Source: Zymoseptoria tritici IPO323 (Eukaryota > Ascomycota > Dothideomycetes > Mycosphaerellales > Mycosphaerellaceae). From it: 64,000 bases of DNA. Positions 41,997-52,701 of this stretch are shown here, one piece after another. A program made the translations under genes and the position numbers. The notes beneath the pieces were generated by a model that did not search any database, was not told where the DNA came from, and saw nothing but the letters and a program-made list of their open reading frames with translations. Where the stretch lies: assembly GCF_000219625.1 (NCBI RefSeq), contig NC_018212.1, positions 2,312,501 through 2,376,500 of the forward strand. Direction: 5' to 3'. The first letter of the stretch is position 1, and each line of letters starts with the position of its first letter.

Positions 41997-42896
41997 TTGA
42001 CACCGCTCACCGTCACAGCGATGGCCGCCATAATCGTCAATCTTCTACCCAATCCGATACGGCGATCAGAGCCAAATCTTCCGGACGACCTATTGCTGGA
42101 GATTTTGAACTGCTCTCTTCCCGAGACTCTCAAAATCGCTTTCTCATACGGTGCTGCCCAACAGACGACCCCCGCCATAGTCGGCACCAATGTCTCGGAA
42201 TGGAGAGCCACCCGCGGCCTCCTCGACACCACGCCGCAGATAGCGGAGCTCACCGGTATCAACTCCCTCTCCAGATTCTCGGCCAGCCGAACGACTCTCG
42301 ACCTATCCTTCAAGGTCCATGCCACTCCCACAGCCTCCCAGTGTACTATCCCCGAGTCTATCCTGGGGAAGTTCAATATTCCTGTTTCTCTGCTCGACCC
42401 GGGCAACCATCGAATTCTTGTAATGCTCAAGATCGAGTTCACCCGCGAGACGTCTGGCGCATGGCTGCAAACCCACACCAAATGGATGCAAATCTCCGGT
42501 GCAGCTACAGCACATCCCTCACTTGTCTGGACTCAGTACCACTTCGAAGGGATCATGGGCGGGGCCATCAATCACATTGTCCCGCTTCCGGCCAATATCA
42601 CTGCCGCAAGTCTGTGGAGACTTCGGTGGGTACTGGTCAGCGTACTGCGAGACTTGCCGCCGAACAATGTCCAAATTTTCTGGCCGCTGTTTGGGCCGTG
42701 GAGATTTATCGAGCTGAACAGAGCGATCCGGCATCATGATGAGTTTTGGGTGAAGGAGAAGAAGAGAATCAAGATCAAGAGCATCATGCTGGTGGTACAC
42801 ATGGCTTTGCTGGTGGCGGCGTTGTCCGTGCTTCCTCTGCTCGTGCTATACGGGACCTGGAAAAGGTCTCTTTGGGTTGAGGTGGTCCCTTTCTGA
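41997..42896 (+). CDS. A2-subfamily F-box-like protein with C-terminal membrane segment
   Basis: 299 residues, single exon. NLPDDLLLEILNCSLPETLKI (about 27-47) is the F-box-like helix. It is followed by the signature GTNVSEWRATRGLLDTTPQI, IAELTG, SILGKFNIPVSLLD, and a GPWRFIELNRAIRHHDEFW block equivalent to GWRLEGLDEGIRQHE of the gene at 24021. A basic stretch (KEKKRIKIK) precedes a hydrophobic span at about 263-287 (IMLVVHMALLVAALSVLPLL), probably a tail anchor. The start could also be Met9. Function unknown. Confidence 0.8.
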   Translation: MTPLTVTAMAAIIVNLLPNPIRRSEPNLPDDLLLEILNCSLPETLKIAFSYGAAQQTTPAIVGTNVSEWRATRGLLDTTPQIAELTGINSLSRFSASRTTLDLSFKVHATPTASQCTIPESILGKFNIPVSLLDPGNHRILVMLKIEFTRETSGAWLQTHTKWMQISGAATAHPSLVWTQYHFEGIMGGAINHIVPLPANITAASLWRLRWVLVSVLRDLPPNNVQIFWPLFGPWRFIELNRAIRHHDEFWVKEKKRIKIKSIMLVVHMALLVAALSVLPLLVLYGTWKRSLWVEVVPF

Positions 42897-43204
42897 GAAC
42901 AAGCACGATTGCTGTACGCCGGAGCGGAAGGTTGTCAAGGAATAGGAACTTAATTGGTCAACTACGTAGGTCTCTTCCCGGACTCTTGCCAGAAACAGAA
43001 CTCCTCGCACGTCCGAAGCTTCGAGGTCCCGAACAACAATGATTAGTACAAGGCATGCTCATGGGCACGCAAAAGTCAACGCAGCATTGAAACCAAAAGC
43101 TCAAGATCCCTCGGGCCAGCACCCTTTCAGCAAGACCTCACACGAAACAACGCAAACGCCATTGGTGAAAGCCAGTATCTCAGTCCACAATATTGCGGCT
43201 CCTC
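42897..43204. other. Short interval between convergent A2 genes
   Basis: 308 bp between two convergently transcribed paralogs, presumably holding both terminators. No other feature seen. Confidence 0.5.
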
Positions 43205-44056
43205 TCAAGTCGGTCGCCCGAAGACGCGGCGTGATGGGTGCCTTGCACGCATCTCGGCCGCATTCTTCTCAACCGTCGAGACCCGTTCGAGACTGTATGC
43301 AAACAGTCGCAGATTGAACCCCCTTGGCACGAAGTCTGAGCCCGCGACCCTGCGGGAAGCAAGAGAGATCCTCTCCTCCACGTGCTTTCGGAATCGTGAG
43401 AGCCAGACCAAACTCAAGCTCGAGTTCGGTAGATCGTTGGGTAGACCGTGGTTGATACCATTCGCAAGCACATTTGTTGATCGTGCTAGAACTCCTTCTC
43501 TTCCAGAGGCGGCCAACCCAGCGGCTGAGAAGCGAGCTTCGGATTCTCCTCCGGTGATTGAGATCCATGCTGCATCATCCGCCTGGTGAGTCCATCCTTG
43601 TCCCGAGCGTTCGTACTTCAGAACGAGTTTACCGATGAGGGTACGACGTCCATGACGTCCGTATCTGATGACAATCGGGATGGTCGCGGTGAAAAGCTTA
43701 AACTTGGCAAGGACCATGTCTGGCGCACTGTTGGTAACAGACGATCGCTGAACGACGTTGTCGAAGCCGACGTTCAGTGTGGAGGGCCACTCGATGGTGG
43801 ACCTTCTACCTGTGAGGCTAGCGATTTCGAAATTGAGGTTAAGCAGGGCACGGGTTGATCGCCACTCTGATGAGTTGGTAATGGCGATCTGGGGCAACAC
43901 CTCGATGTTGGTTTGGTGAAGGAAGTTTGCCACAGCATCCTTCATCCGATCGTCGTCGGCGACGACGACATCGATTTCCAAAGCAGACGGGACGGTGTGA
44001 TCGAAGACCCGCAGAATGAGCTCGTTGGGGAGAATTGGGTTGACCGTCGACGTCAT
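43205..44056 (-). CDS. A2-subfamily F-box-like protein
   Basis: 283 residues from MTSTVNPILPNELILRVFDH, chosen because the family helix starts eight residues later; the frame is open 56 codons upstream. F-box-like helix LPNELILRVFDHTVPSALEI, then IAITNSSEWRSTRALLNLN, IASLTGRRS, WPSTLNVGFDN, LAKFKLFTATIPIVIRY, LIGKLVLKYERSGQGW. The tail (NLRLFAYSLERVSTVEKN) matches the GFERGI-type block. No membrane segment, no intron. A single CATTGT-type motif pair lies 136-204 bp upstream. Function unknown. Confidence 0.8.
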   Translation of the reverse strand: MTSTVNPILPNELILRVFDHTVPSALEIDVVVADDDRMKDAVANFLHQTNIEVLPQIAITNSSEWRSTRALLNLNFEIASLTGRRSTIEWPSTLNVGFDNVVQRSSVTNSAPDMVLAKFKLFTATIPIVIRYGRHGRRTLIGKLVLKYERSGQGWTHQADDAAWISITGGESEARFSAAGLAASGREGVLARSTNVLANGINHGLPNDLPNSSLSLVWLSRFRKHVEERISLASRRVAGSDFVPRGFNLRLFAYSLERVSTVEKNAAEMRARHPSRRVFGRPT

Positions 44057-44191
44057 TTTGTTGATCAGTGAAGGCTTGTTGTGGAAGGGAAGATGAAGAC
44101 AGAGTGGAGAGAAGGAGCGAGCGCCTGCGATATATACCGCTGGCTTTGTGTCGTGTGTTGTGCCGTGGGTGGATATAGTCACGACTTGAAT

Positions 44192-44260
44192 GGCATTGTC
44201 AAGTGAAGACCACTGGCACGTCACTTGGGCAGTCGGACAAGGGCTCTTCCTAAGACAATA
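44192..44260. promoter_or_regulatory. Imperfect paired CATTGT/ACAAT motif upstream of the A2 gene at 43205
   Basis: GGCATTGTC at 44192-44200 and GACAATATC-like arm near 44254-44262; the second arm has diverged. Placement 136-204 bp before the start codon mirrors the other copies. Confidence 0.4.
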
Positions 44261-44507
44261 TCATTCAAAGTCGTAGTGACCTCGTAGGGTAGGCTCCGTG
44301 GAAACACTGGTTTCGGCGAAAGACCAAGATGCCAGCTCTTACTGGGTGAAGACGCAGTCTTGAAACGAGAGTTTGGTTTTCCACGTTCATTATTTTGATT
44401 CGTATCTATGTCTGTCTCGCCATCTTACCGGGATACCGGTAACCATCGCATGTACCGACGCCCAAGGCTCCGATCCCACTTTCAAAGGGATGCCGAAAGA
44501 GAAACAT

Positions 44508-45341
44508 CTAACCATGCGAGACACGAGCGTACAACAATTTGGACTTGTCGGTTGCTTTTTCCCACATCGCAACGTGTTTCAACCCATCGTTAAAGTATTC
44601 CAGACGGAGTGGTCTCCACACACTTAAACTTGCACCCATACCCTTTGGAACTTCGCGAAACCTCCGTACTACATGGGCCCGATACTTTCGCAACCACGTC
44701 GTACTCACCTTGGACGTACGCATGCTCTCTGGAAGACGGGTATCGATGCGTTGAGCCAAGATTTGCGTAATGTTCGACAAGTCGACGTGCGTCGCCGCGG
44801 ATGAAGCATAGTCGTCCAGCACACCATCATCAACCGAGTGCCATGCCGCTCCATCTACATCGCAGCTCCACCCCTGTTGCTCATACTTGTAGTTCAGGAT
44901 GAGGTAGCCCACCTGCAGATCCCAGGTGTCGTATGTGATAAGAGCTGGGATCTCAATAGTCAGTCGCTCGAACTTGGCCAATATGATGTCAGATATGCTC
45001 TCTTTGGCGCCGGGATGACTGGTGCTGTTCTTGAATCGGATACGCATGGTAGATGGAAGATTAGCCTTGGACTTGCGGCCGGTAAGACAAGACATCCCTT
45101 GATCGAGGTTGAGAAGGCCGCGGGTAGACCGCCACTCAGCAATGTTTGTGACAGCAAGATCGGGTGGCGTTGGTGGGTAGTTGTGCCCCAGACCGGTCCT
45201 AAGATCTTGTCTCATTTGGATATGGTCGGCAACGATCAGCACGTCTAGAGTTGGTGGTACAGAGTGATTGAAGATCTCCAACAGAAGCTCGTTCGGAAGA
45301 GCTGGTCTGGATGCCGCTGCGGCTTGGGCTGGGTTCGACAT
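44508..45341 (-). CDS. A2-subfamily F-box-like protein
   Basis: 277 residues from MSNPAQAAAASRPALPNELL; the frame is open 64 codons upstream but those residues do not match relatives. F-box-like helix LPNELLLEIFNHSVPPTLDV, signature LAVTNIAEWRSTRGLLNLD, CLTGRKS, LPSTMRIRFKN, ILAKFERLTIEIPALITY, VGYLILNYKYEQQGW. Tail block LRLEYFNDGLKHVAMWEK. No intron or membrane segment. Strongly similar in layout to the gene at 43205, suggesting tandem duplication. A perfect 10-bp inverted motif lies about 140-200 bp upstream. Function unknown. Confidence 0.8.
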   Translation of the reverse strand: MSNPAQAAAASRPALPNELLLEIFNHSVPPTLDVLIVADHIQMRQDLRTGLGHNYPPTPPDLAVTNIAEWRSTRGLLNLDQGMSCLTGRKSKANLPSTMRIRFKNSTSHPGAKESISDIILAKFERLTIEIPALITYDTWDLQVGYLILNYKYEQQGWSCDVDGAAWHSVDDGVLDDYASSAATHVDLSNITQILAQRIDTRLPESMRTSKVSTTWLRKYRAHVVRRFREVPKGMGASLSVWRPLRLEYFNDGLKHVAMWEKATDKSKLLYARVSHG

Positions 45342-45478
45342 GTTTGTTGTTGTTGTGGGGGGGTTTCTTGATCGCAATGGAGGGTTTAGAGAAGGAAAAG
45401 AAATCGCAGACGCGGAGTTGGCAGCTTTATACAAGCAATCCATGTATTGTGCGCGACATTGCACCACCGCCGAATAAT

Positions 45479-45539
45479 AGCATTGTGTGGGAAGTCGTTT
45501 CGTCTTTGCACAACAAAGGATAGCAGTCGACACAATGCT
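45479..45539. promoter_or_regulatory. Paired AGCATTGTGT/ACACAATGCT motif upstream of the A2 gene at 44508
   Basis: Perfect 10-bp arms at 45479-45488 and 45530-45539, spaced 41 bp. Same core (GCATTGT/ACAATGC) as at 40003-40164 and 41715-41766. Confidence 0.5.
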
Positions 45540-45599
45540 GTATTTGAAATTGCCCTCCTTTCACCATGCCCTTGGCCATTTTGTTACAATCTTGTCTAC

Positions 45600-45972
45600 T
45601 CAACTTGGCCAGGATCATATCCGGCACATTTCCAATCCCACCGGCACACTCGCTTGTTGTCGTTTTTGAAGTGAATATTGAGGGTGGACGGCAAAACAAT
45701 GTTGGACCTTCTCAGTCAGGCGGACAATTTCCGAGTTGACGTTCGAGAGGGCGCGTGGTCAACGCCAGTTAGAGGAACCGGTGACGAAGAGCTCCGGTGC
45801 CATGCCGGGAGAAGAGCAACCTGTGACTTCGGTCATGGATTCCTTAAGTACAATCTCGTCGGATGATGACCAGGTCAAGTGTGGGAGGCATGAACTGCTC
45901 ACAGGCCTGCAGAATCATGTTGTGGGGCAGAATCAAGTTGGACACGGACGGCGCTTGAGCCGGAGCAGACAT
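45600..45972 (-). pseudogene. Decayed A2-subfamily gene
   Basis: Starts MSAPAQAPSVSNLILPHNMI with the family helix (LPHNMILQACEQFMPPTLDL) and stops at 45844. Downstream, in other frames, traces remain: SSNWR.PRALSNVNSEIVRL (signature region), LPSTLNIHFKND and NVPDMILAKLSR, matching LPSTMRIRFKN and APDMVLAKF of its neighbours. At least one stop and two frameshifts. Third member of a head-to-tail series with the genes at 43205 and 44508. Confidence 0.7.
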
Positions 45973-46296
45973 GCTTGAGGGCTGTGGGCCGCTGGCCGGT
46001 GAGTTTGGGGTCGAAGCTGACAGGTTGGTGGGTTCGACGGGTAGCACTTTCCGTGAAAGCAATGTCTGAAGAAGGAAGAAGGAAGACATAGAGCATGACG
46101 GTAAGATGTAAGGCTTAACGTCATGATGCAAGGTGTCGTATGTGAGGTGATAGGCGTGGGTCGCAATGTGGATGAAGTATTAGTTCCTGCATAGTAAATG
46201 ACAAAAACTTTTCGTGAACGACACAGAACTCGCTGCCGAAAGCCGTCAATGACGCCTCAGCTTCCGTAGTGCTCTCTCGTCCTTGACACCACCATC
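45973..46296. other. Interval between the A2 cluster and the BTB cluster
   Basis: 324 bp with no supported gene; boundary between the two gene families. Confidence 0.5.
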
Positions 46297-47911
46297 CTAT
46301 GCGCCCTGGATCGCAGCAACGTACGCCTCCGCGGCAACTTCCACAGTGATAGGAACGACAGCTTCGGCCGTAGCCCAGTCCTTCTCCTCCGCCCATGGCA
46401 CGTTCTTCTCGTCAAGCGGCAGGAATGTGAATGCCTCCACCTTGACGCCGTAGTCGCCGCGAGCCATCCCATCGAACCTCGAACGACGCCATGTCAGTGT
46501 CTTTTCACCTTGCTCCTCCTCATACGTCTCAAAGGCCGACTTCACCATCTTGTCGGCCTCCCGAATAATCTCGGTCAAGACGGCGTCGATCTTGCGCCCG
46601 GGCTCGAATCTCCGATCAAGTAAGAAGATTGATGAGATTGTGCGTGGAACGTTGCGTCCAAACAGAGAAGGTGGATAGGTAGAATTTGTAGCTTCCTCCA
46701 GCTTCATGAGGCCGTTCTGGAGAGGTCCCGAGCGATCCGCTTTGCGACGAGTGCTGATCCAGACGTGATCGCCAGACTCCTGCTCAGCTAGCCATTGGCC
46801 CCAGATGGCGCAGGCAAGAAACTCAGACTTCTCCATGGTGTTGGCGTGGGCCGATCGACCTGGCCAAGCGTTCTTGACAAGGTTGAGGAATGTCGTCCAA
46901 GCTGGTGACTTCTCCTTGTTGTACTCCGAGTACGATTCGCAGAGCTGGAGGTGATGGAGGCTTCTCTTGAGCTCGAGGACAACAACGGCCTGTTTGGCTT
47001 GAAGGTCGGTGGCGAAGTCTTGGAAATCTGGCGCCGAGAGATCGAGATACAATGGATCCTCGGATGGGTCGGCATCCAGCGTGAGGACGGAGAATTTGGT
47101 ATGCGCGATGATGTGGCGCAGAGAGTCAAAGTACACCTCCCTCCAGCGGAGCTTTATTGCCAGCTGATGCCACTCACGCGGGCTGAATGCGACCGCTTCC
47201 CAAAACGATGGCGCTTGCTGGATGAGTTCTTTGACAGCGCCGGCGATGGAAGGTAGACAGCCGTAGAACTCGGAGCGTGCGCACATCTCACTGATGTCAC
47301 CCAAAGCGCTGCGCCAACAAGCAACGTCATACGTCTCGTTGCCGATCGGGATGTGAAGGCGTTCAGGACCGATCTTGACGCCATGGAGGAGCTCGAACAT
47401 GATGGCGTGCTGAGTCGCCGCTTCGAATATACCCTCCTGGTCGTTCCGGTAGTCGTTCGCGCAAGGCCAGTCGAGGGTGGCGTAAATTGAGTGTTGGAAG
47501 TTCTTGAACCTGTATCCTAAGCGTCCCAAGTCGCACTCCTGATGAAGGTAAGCAAGGATCTGAACATGCCAGGAGCAGAGGACTTACGGTTCCTTCCAGT
47601 ATCGCGGTTTCATCGACGATCTTCAGCGCCAAAGTGAAAACCCGAATTAGATCGTCGTTATCGGGCACCTTCACCAGCTCTGATTTGTCCCAGGAAGCGC
47701 AGTATCCTGGCTCATCGGGCGCGCGAAGGAGAGGCGCAAACGCTGGACAGTGCGCCATGATCACCTTGCGATCAAGGATAAGGTCGTCCTCGTGTTGTGG
47801 AGATAGTCTGACGCGCAAAGTGCCGCCGGCGATGCGCAGAGGCGGAGAGCTGCTCATTTTGTCGAGGATGTCTTCAACAGTGTGGTCGTGCTGTAGAGGC
47901 ATGTGGTACAA
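46297..47911 (-). CDS. BTB/POZ-type protein, copy 1
   Basis: Exon 1 47911-47588 (108 codons), 49-bp intron (GTAAGT...CATCAG), exon 2 47538-46297 (413 codons); 521 residues in phase 0. Exon 1 holds the divergent BTB-like domain: GGTLRVRLSPQHEDDLILDR, KVIMAHCPAFAPLLRAPDE, DDLIRVFTLALKIVDETAIL, comparable to the 'L..S..F..ML' and 'F.LFL.WLY' parts of BTB domains. The Met at 47857 (MSSSPPLRIAGG) may be the real start. Exon 2 has CARSEFYGCLPSIAGAVKEL and LRWREVYFDSLRHIIAH, typical of the helical region after the BTB in fungal proteins of this kind, and ends with FTFLPLDEKNVPWAEEKDW. BTB proteins often serve as CUL3 adaptors; here that is inference. Confidence 0.78.
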
Positions 47912-48455
47912 CCAATTGCCAACGTTGGAGAGAAAGAAACTGGAAGGTGTGCGTGAAATTCATGAAAGTTGAGTATAGAAGAAGTGCAGCAGACGATTCG
48001 ACTTGAGGAAATGCCAAGACATATTTTCGCAGCACGTGCCATAGATGAGTTGGGAGGTCTTCATCTGGCAAAAAGACTGGGCGATGCTACGGAGAAAGAC
48101 ATGAAGGTTCGTGTTGGAGAAGATAATACATAACATTAAAACGAACAAAGCCAACGGCAAGAACATTCTGTTTCGCGATCTAGCAAACTAAAAGCCAGGA
48201 TCTAGGCTACCAAATGCAACTGGAAGCATCAAGAGCAGCGTGCTCAAAGAATCTTGACCATGAAGCAGATCTTAAGGCTCAAACGCCGTGTACTCGAGTT
48301 CCTCTCCAGGCATCAGGAGAATCATCTCAATCCCAAAGTCAACGCTTTTAGCTTCTGCCCTTGACCGTTGCTACACCGCCGCAGCAAATGCGCCCCAGTC
48401 CCGCTCATACAACTCTAAAGCCCTGATCCTCCCTCGCTTGCAGGCTATCGATACT
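47912..48455. other. Intergenic between BTB copies 1 and 2
   Basis: 544 bp, promoter side of copy 1 and terminator side of copy 2. No gene seen. Confidence 0.5.
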
Positions 48456-50245
48456 CTATCCGCCACCCTCGCCCTCATCTTCAAATAGAGACCGCAGCAC
48501 AGAGTCCTCGTAAGGATTCTCACCAGTGTCGACCAGGTCCCGGCACTTGTAGAACCCCAATGCTCTGAGAAGTCCAGGCGATGCTGCAGCTCCGCTCTTT
48601 GGCGCGACCTCGAGCGAGCAATTCCACTCCCTTTCGAACCTCCAGGGCACTTCGCTCTCGTCGAGGCCAAGGTAGGTGAAGGAGCTGTTCGACCAGTCGA
48701 AATACTCTGGGATTCCGCGCCCCCAGCAGGTACGGCGATACGTGATGACAGTGCCGTCCTCCTTGTCTTCAGTGCGATCTCCCAAGACCTCTTGGATGAT
48801 GTCGTTGGCGTGGTGGATGATGTCGTTGAGAGCCATCTTGACTGCTACAATTGATTCAGCACTGCTGTCCACGCCGAGAAGGTCGAGTGTATCCTCAACG
48901 GCGCTCTTCCCGAACAGCAGTGACGGATCGGGCGATGGAGAATGCTCTTGAATCTCAGCGACTCCACGAGAAAGAGGCCCTGCTTGGTGCGACCGACGTT
49001 CTTGAAAGCGCTTGTGTTTCTGGATCCAGACGAGCTCTCCGGCCTCTTGTTGCGACAGCCATCCTCCGTGAATATTGCGGGCAATATACCCAGCGCGCTC
49101 GAAGGCTTTCCCGACTGGTGTGCGGAGAACGGTCTGCGTCTCATTCTTGTTGGTCAGTGTTGTGCGTACGGCGATTTCGTTGCGGCCATTCGTGGAGATC
49201 TTGTAGGAGCTGCTCAGCTGTAGCGCACGTAGACGTGCGGACAGATTCGCCACAGTCTTTTCCTGCTCCGCCATCGCGGCTTCCTGGCGTGCGAGCATGT
49301 CTTCGTCCGAGATCTCAAGGTCCTCGGCAATCTCTCGGAGCCATACTGTTCCTCCCGACTTGTCTGCCCGCACCATTTGATGGCGGACTGCATCGAAGTA
49401 CAGATCTGGCCAGCGAAGCTTTGTCCCGAGCGTGAAATACATGTCCGGATCAAGAGCCACACAGTATGCAAGGGCTGGCTGTTCGATGAGCCAGTCCACC
49501 GCATGATTGGCGACCTTTTCCAGACAGCCATAATACTCCGCGAGCGAGCAGAACTTGTAAAGCCAGCGCATCGTACGGGTGCAATTGTGTGATTGTGTGC
49601 CGTCCAAGATCTTTTTCCACTCATTCTCGTCGTCGATCTCCTCGATGCCGATGCTTGCTTCAAGGTCCTGAAAAGCGACCGGGAAGCCATGCAGTAGCCG
49701 GAAAAGGATGTGGTGAAGGAAGGCGGCCTCGTTGAGAATATCATCGCGTTCGGCTGGGCAGACCCGATGAATGATACCGCTCCTGTGCCAACCTGACTCC
49801 GCGATTTCCGATGAAACGAATGGGATGCGCTTTTTCGGCCACCAGCAGCTGCCAGGTTCGAGCTCAAGATTGGAGATAAGAGACTGCGCCATGAAGTTAG
49901 CTAGGCCTCAAAGATATTTCCTGTGATCTGAACGCTTACTTGGCCCTCCAGAATGTACGTGTCCTCGATACAATTCAGCGCAAGAGACCACACTCTCAGC
50001 GACTTCAGCTCTCCTGTCGTCTGATCCGGCACTTGGTAGACATCCGATCTATCCCACCAGGCATTGGAATCGGCGGAATCTGGGTCGCGAAGCATCGGCT
50101 CGAGCGTCGGACAGTGCGCCATGATGACTTCCCTGTCGATGAGCATATCTCGATTAGCGGTTTCGTCGATTCGGATTCGAAGAGTTCCATGCGCCAGGCG
50201 CAGCGGCTTGAACTCGTGTCTGTTGTTAATTGCTTCGGTCGACAT
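48456..50245 (-). CDS. BTB/POZ-type protein, copy 2
   Basis: Exon 1 50245-49940 (102 codons), 56-bp intron (donor GTAAGC, branch GCTAAC, acceptor GCGCAG), exon 2 49883-48456; 577 residues, phase 0. BTB-like part: LAHGTLRIRIDETANRDMLI, DREVIMAHCPTLEPMLRD, LRVWSLALNCIEDTYILEGQ. Helical part: CSLAEYYGCLEKVANHAVDW, LGTKLRWPDLYFDAVRHQM, then a coiled-coil-like AEQEKTVANLSARLRALQL. C-terminal block WLSQQEAGELVWIQK, VKMALNDIIHHANDIIQEVL and FTYLGLDESEVPWRFEREW. An extra acidic tail (LFEDEGEGGG) is absent from the other copies. Intron position equals copies 1 and 3. Confidence 0.82.
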
Positions 50246-51102
50246 GGCTGACGTGTGCTGTGACGGGAATATGTGTGTGTAGTGTAAGAAGAGAGGATGA
50301 AGTTGTCAAGATCGGAGGCGAGAAGTCGCAAGTAAGGTGTGCATGAACTTTGCGGCCTACTAGCGCGAAACCTTGGCTCGTGAATCAAGAACATGGCGTG
50401 GCTTCACGGGCTCCAAAGTGGAAGAACAGTGTCCATTGCTTGTAAATTGTGTGTATAGTATCGGTCGCTGCCCAAGTTAAACTTGATGACATCGTTGTGA
50501 GCGATCGTGTATAGGCCTGTCAACAGAGATGGAGAGGAGAGCAGGCTTCATCCCGTGTTCTCCGTTACAGAACCAGTGCATTCTGGAAGTCCATCATGGA
50601 CGAGGAGGAATCATTGAATGGGCAAGCGTGATCGATAGCAGGGGCTCCTACTTTGTGCAACGTTGTATGCCGACCAGTTGGCAAGGAGTAGAATCTGAGC
50701 AAACGATGAGGTTGCATTTGAGCATGCACGGAAGCCGATGGAAACCCCTACTGTGCTATTTGCCATTGTTGGGTGATGCTGGACTTCCATACTCGGGGGG
50801 GGGGGGGGGGGGCTATAGGAGATGCCAACACCCTCCGCAGGCCTGCCTCCATTGAGGCGATTTTGAACAGTCTTGTTTCATGATGGACAGTCCTTCAACC
50901 GCCGACAGAACTCCTCCGCATACACGTAGCTGACATAGCTCATGCTCTCATGCTGAAAGCTGTTTCTTCCGCCATCATATCCGATTGTTGCAACAATATC
51001 CCATTCGGTGCTTTGGTTGCTTCCAATTACCATGCTAAGTCCGGCCCTTGAGACGTCTGCTACTTCTACCCGAGGACACGGAGCACAACCAAAGTGTGCG
51101 CC
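50246..51102. other. Intergenic between BTB copies 2 and 3
   Basis: 0.86 kb with a poly-G run (50795-50812). No gene supported. Confidence 0.5.
50795..50812. repeat. 18-base G homopolymer
   Basis: Uninterrupted G run in intergenic DNA. Its exact length is prone to sequencing error; it could fold as a G-quadruplex. Confidence 0.9.
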
Positions 51103-52701
51103 TCACTTCATACCCAGCGCCTCCAGCAAAGGCGCGGGTGCAGGCGTACCACTCACCGGAGCGACGCTCAACCTGCAGTCCCACTTCTCCTTGTCTTTCC
51201 ACGGTGTTTCCCACTCATCCCAGCCAATGTAAGTGAAGACAGACGGCTTGACCCCGATCGGAAAGCCACGATCACACCGCGTGCGGCTGTATGTCAGAAT
51301 GACACTGCCCTCTTCGACCATCGAATGATGGTCGAAGACGCTCTCAACGATATCATTGGCATGGAGCACGATTTGGCTCAATGCGACGTGCACAGCCTCC
51401 ACTGCGGCTTGACTGCTATCGCCGCCGATCACCTCGATATACTTCTTCGCTACATCGGCGCCGAACAGTAGAGCGGGTTCCGCAGAGTTGGCGTGGTGCT
51501 GGATTCTTGCCACAGCTAGCGAGAGGGGCCCGGATGCCTGAGAGATGGTATTGCAACGCCAGACGAAACTCTGTCGTACAGCCTCCTCCCCAACCTCCTG
51601 CTGAGCAAGCCACTCGCCGTAGATAGAACGTGCGACAAGCCCAGCACGCTCGTACGCTAGCAGCTTCTCGTTCCATTCCGCCGCGGGGCTCAGTTCCACA
51701 TGATTGATCATGGTTGTTCGGATGGCATACTCGTTGTAGCCAACCCTCTTCGAGTGCGTTGAAAGTTGAATTCTGCGCAGTCGAGTTGAGAGAAGTTCAA
51801 CAGCTTCTTCTTGCCGCATGATCGCGGTGATGCGGAGCTTAACGAGCTGTTCCTGGCTCATATTGAGCATCTCGGCGATGCCGTGCTGATTGACGCGAAA
51901 GTCGTGTGGAGACACCACCAGGTGGCGTAATGCGTCGAAGAAGAGGTTACTCCAACGCAATTTCTCACCGAGCAGGAGATAGCGCCTCGGATCGAGCGCG
52001 ACAGCCCTCCAGAGCGATGGTTCGCTGGCCATCAAGTCCACAACTTGATTGACGATTTTTGGCAGACATCCATAGTACTCCGCCCGCGCGCAAAGCTCGC
52101 ACAGCCATCCCGCCACTTGTACCCAGCGGAAATCATGCGTTGAACGTTCCTCCCAGTCTTTCCACACGGCGTATGGAATGTCTCCGATGCTGACGGGGAA
52201 GTTTTGCAGCAATCGGAACATGATGTGATGCTGATAGACTGCAGTTTCGCGCCAGCCTTGATTGTCTTGTTCGTGAGAGCGCCAACGATAGTCGATGTCT
52301 TTCCATCCTGGAAGGGATAGCTCAGAATTCGAGAAGGCGGAGGCTTTATCGTAAGGATCTGGGCGGAGCGACTGCGAAGAGTGTCAGTAAGCCGCAGAGA
52401 GAATCAGACTTCAACAAGTACTCACGTTACCGTCGAGGATGTAGGCGCCGTCAACAAGGTTAATGGCGAGCGACCAGATTTCGAGCGGGTCGTCTTTGCC
52501 AGACACTTTGATGAGTTCGGACTTGCCCCAGCAGTGTCGTGAATCCGTAGAATCCAGAGCGCGTAAGACCGGTTCAAGCGTGGGACATGAAGCTGCGATC
52601 ACCGCCTTGTCAAGAAGCATGTCGTGAGTGGGGTCGGCATCGACTCGGATGCGCAAGGTGCCGTGCGCGAGACGAGTGGGTTTGAATTTGGGCGCATACA
52701 T
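51103..52701 (-). CDS. BTB/POZ-type protein, copy 3
   Basis: Exon 1 52701-52426 (92 codons), 54-bp intron (GTGAGT...CTTACTGAC...CGCAG), exon 2 52371-51103; 514 residues, phase 0. BTB-like part: LAHGTLRIRVDADPTHDMLL, DKAVIAASCPTLEPVLRA, LEIWSLAINLVDGAYILDGN. Helical part: CARAEYYGCLPKIVNQVVDL, EPSLWRAVALDPRRYLLLGE, LRWSNLFFDALRHLV. C-terminal block WLAQQEVGEE, VHVALSQIVLHANDIVESVF and FTYIGWDEWETPWKDKEKW, ending APLLEALGMK. Closest to copy 2 and to the decayed copy 4. Function unknown; CUL3 adaptor role is inference from the fold. Confidence 0.82.

Noticed and set aside
41882..42739. 285-codon plus frame overlapping the A2 gene at 41997
   Set aside because: Out of frame with the family protein and without any motif; a shadow frame.
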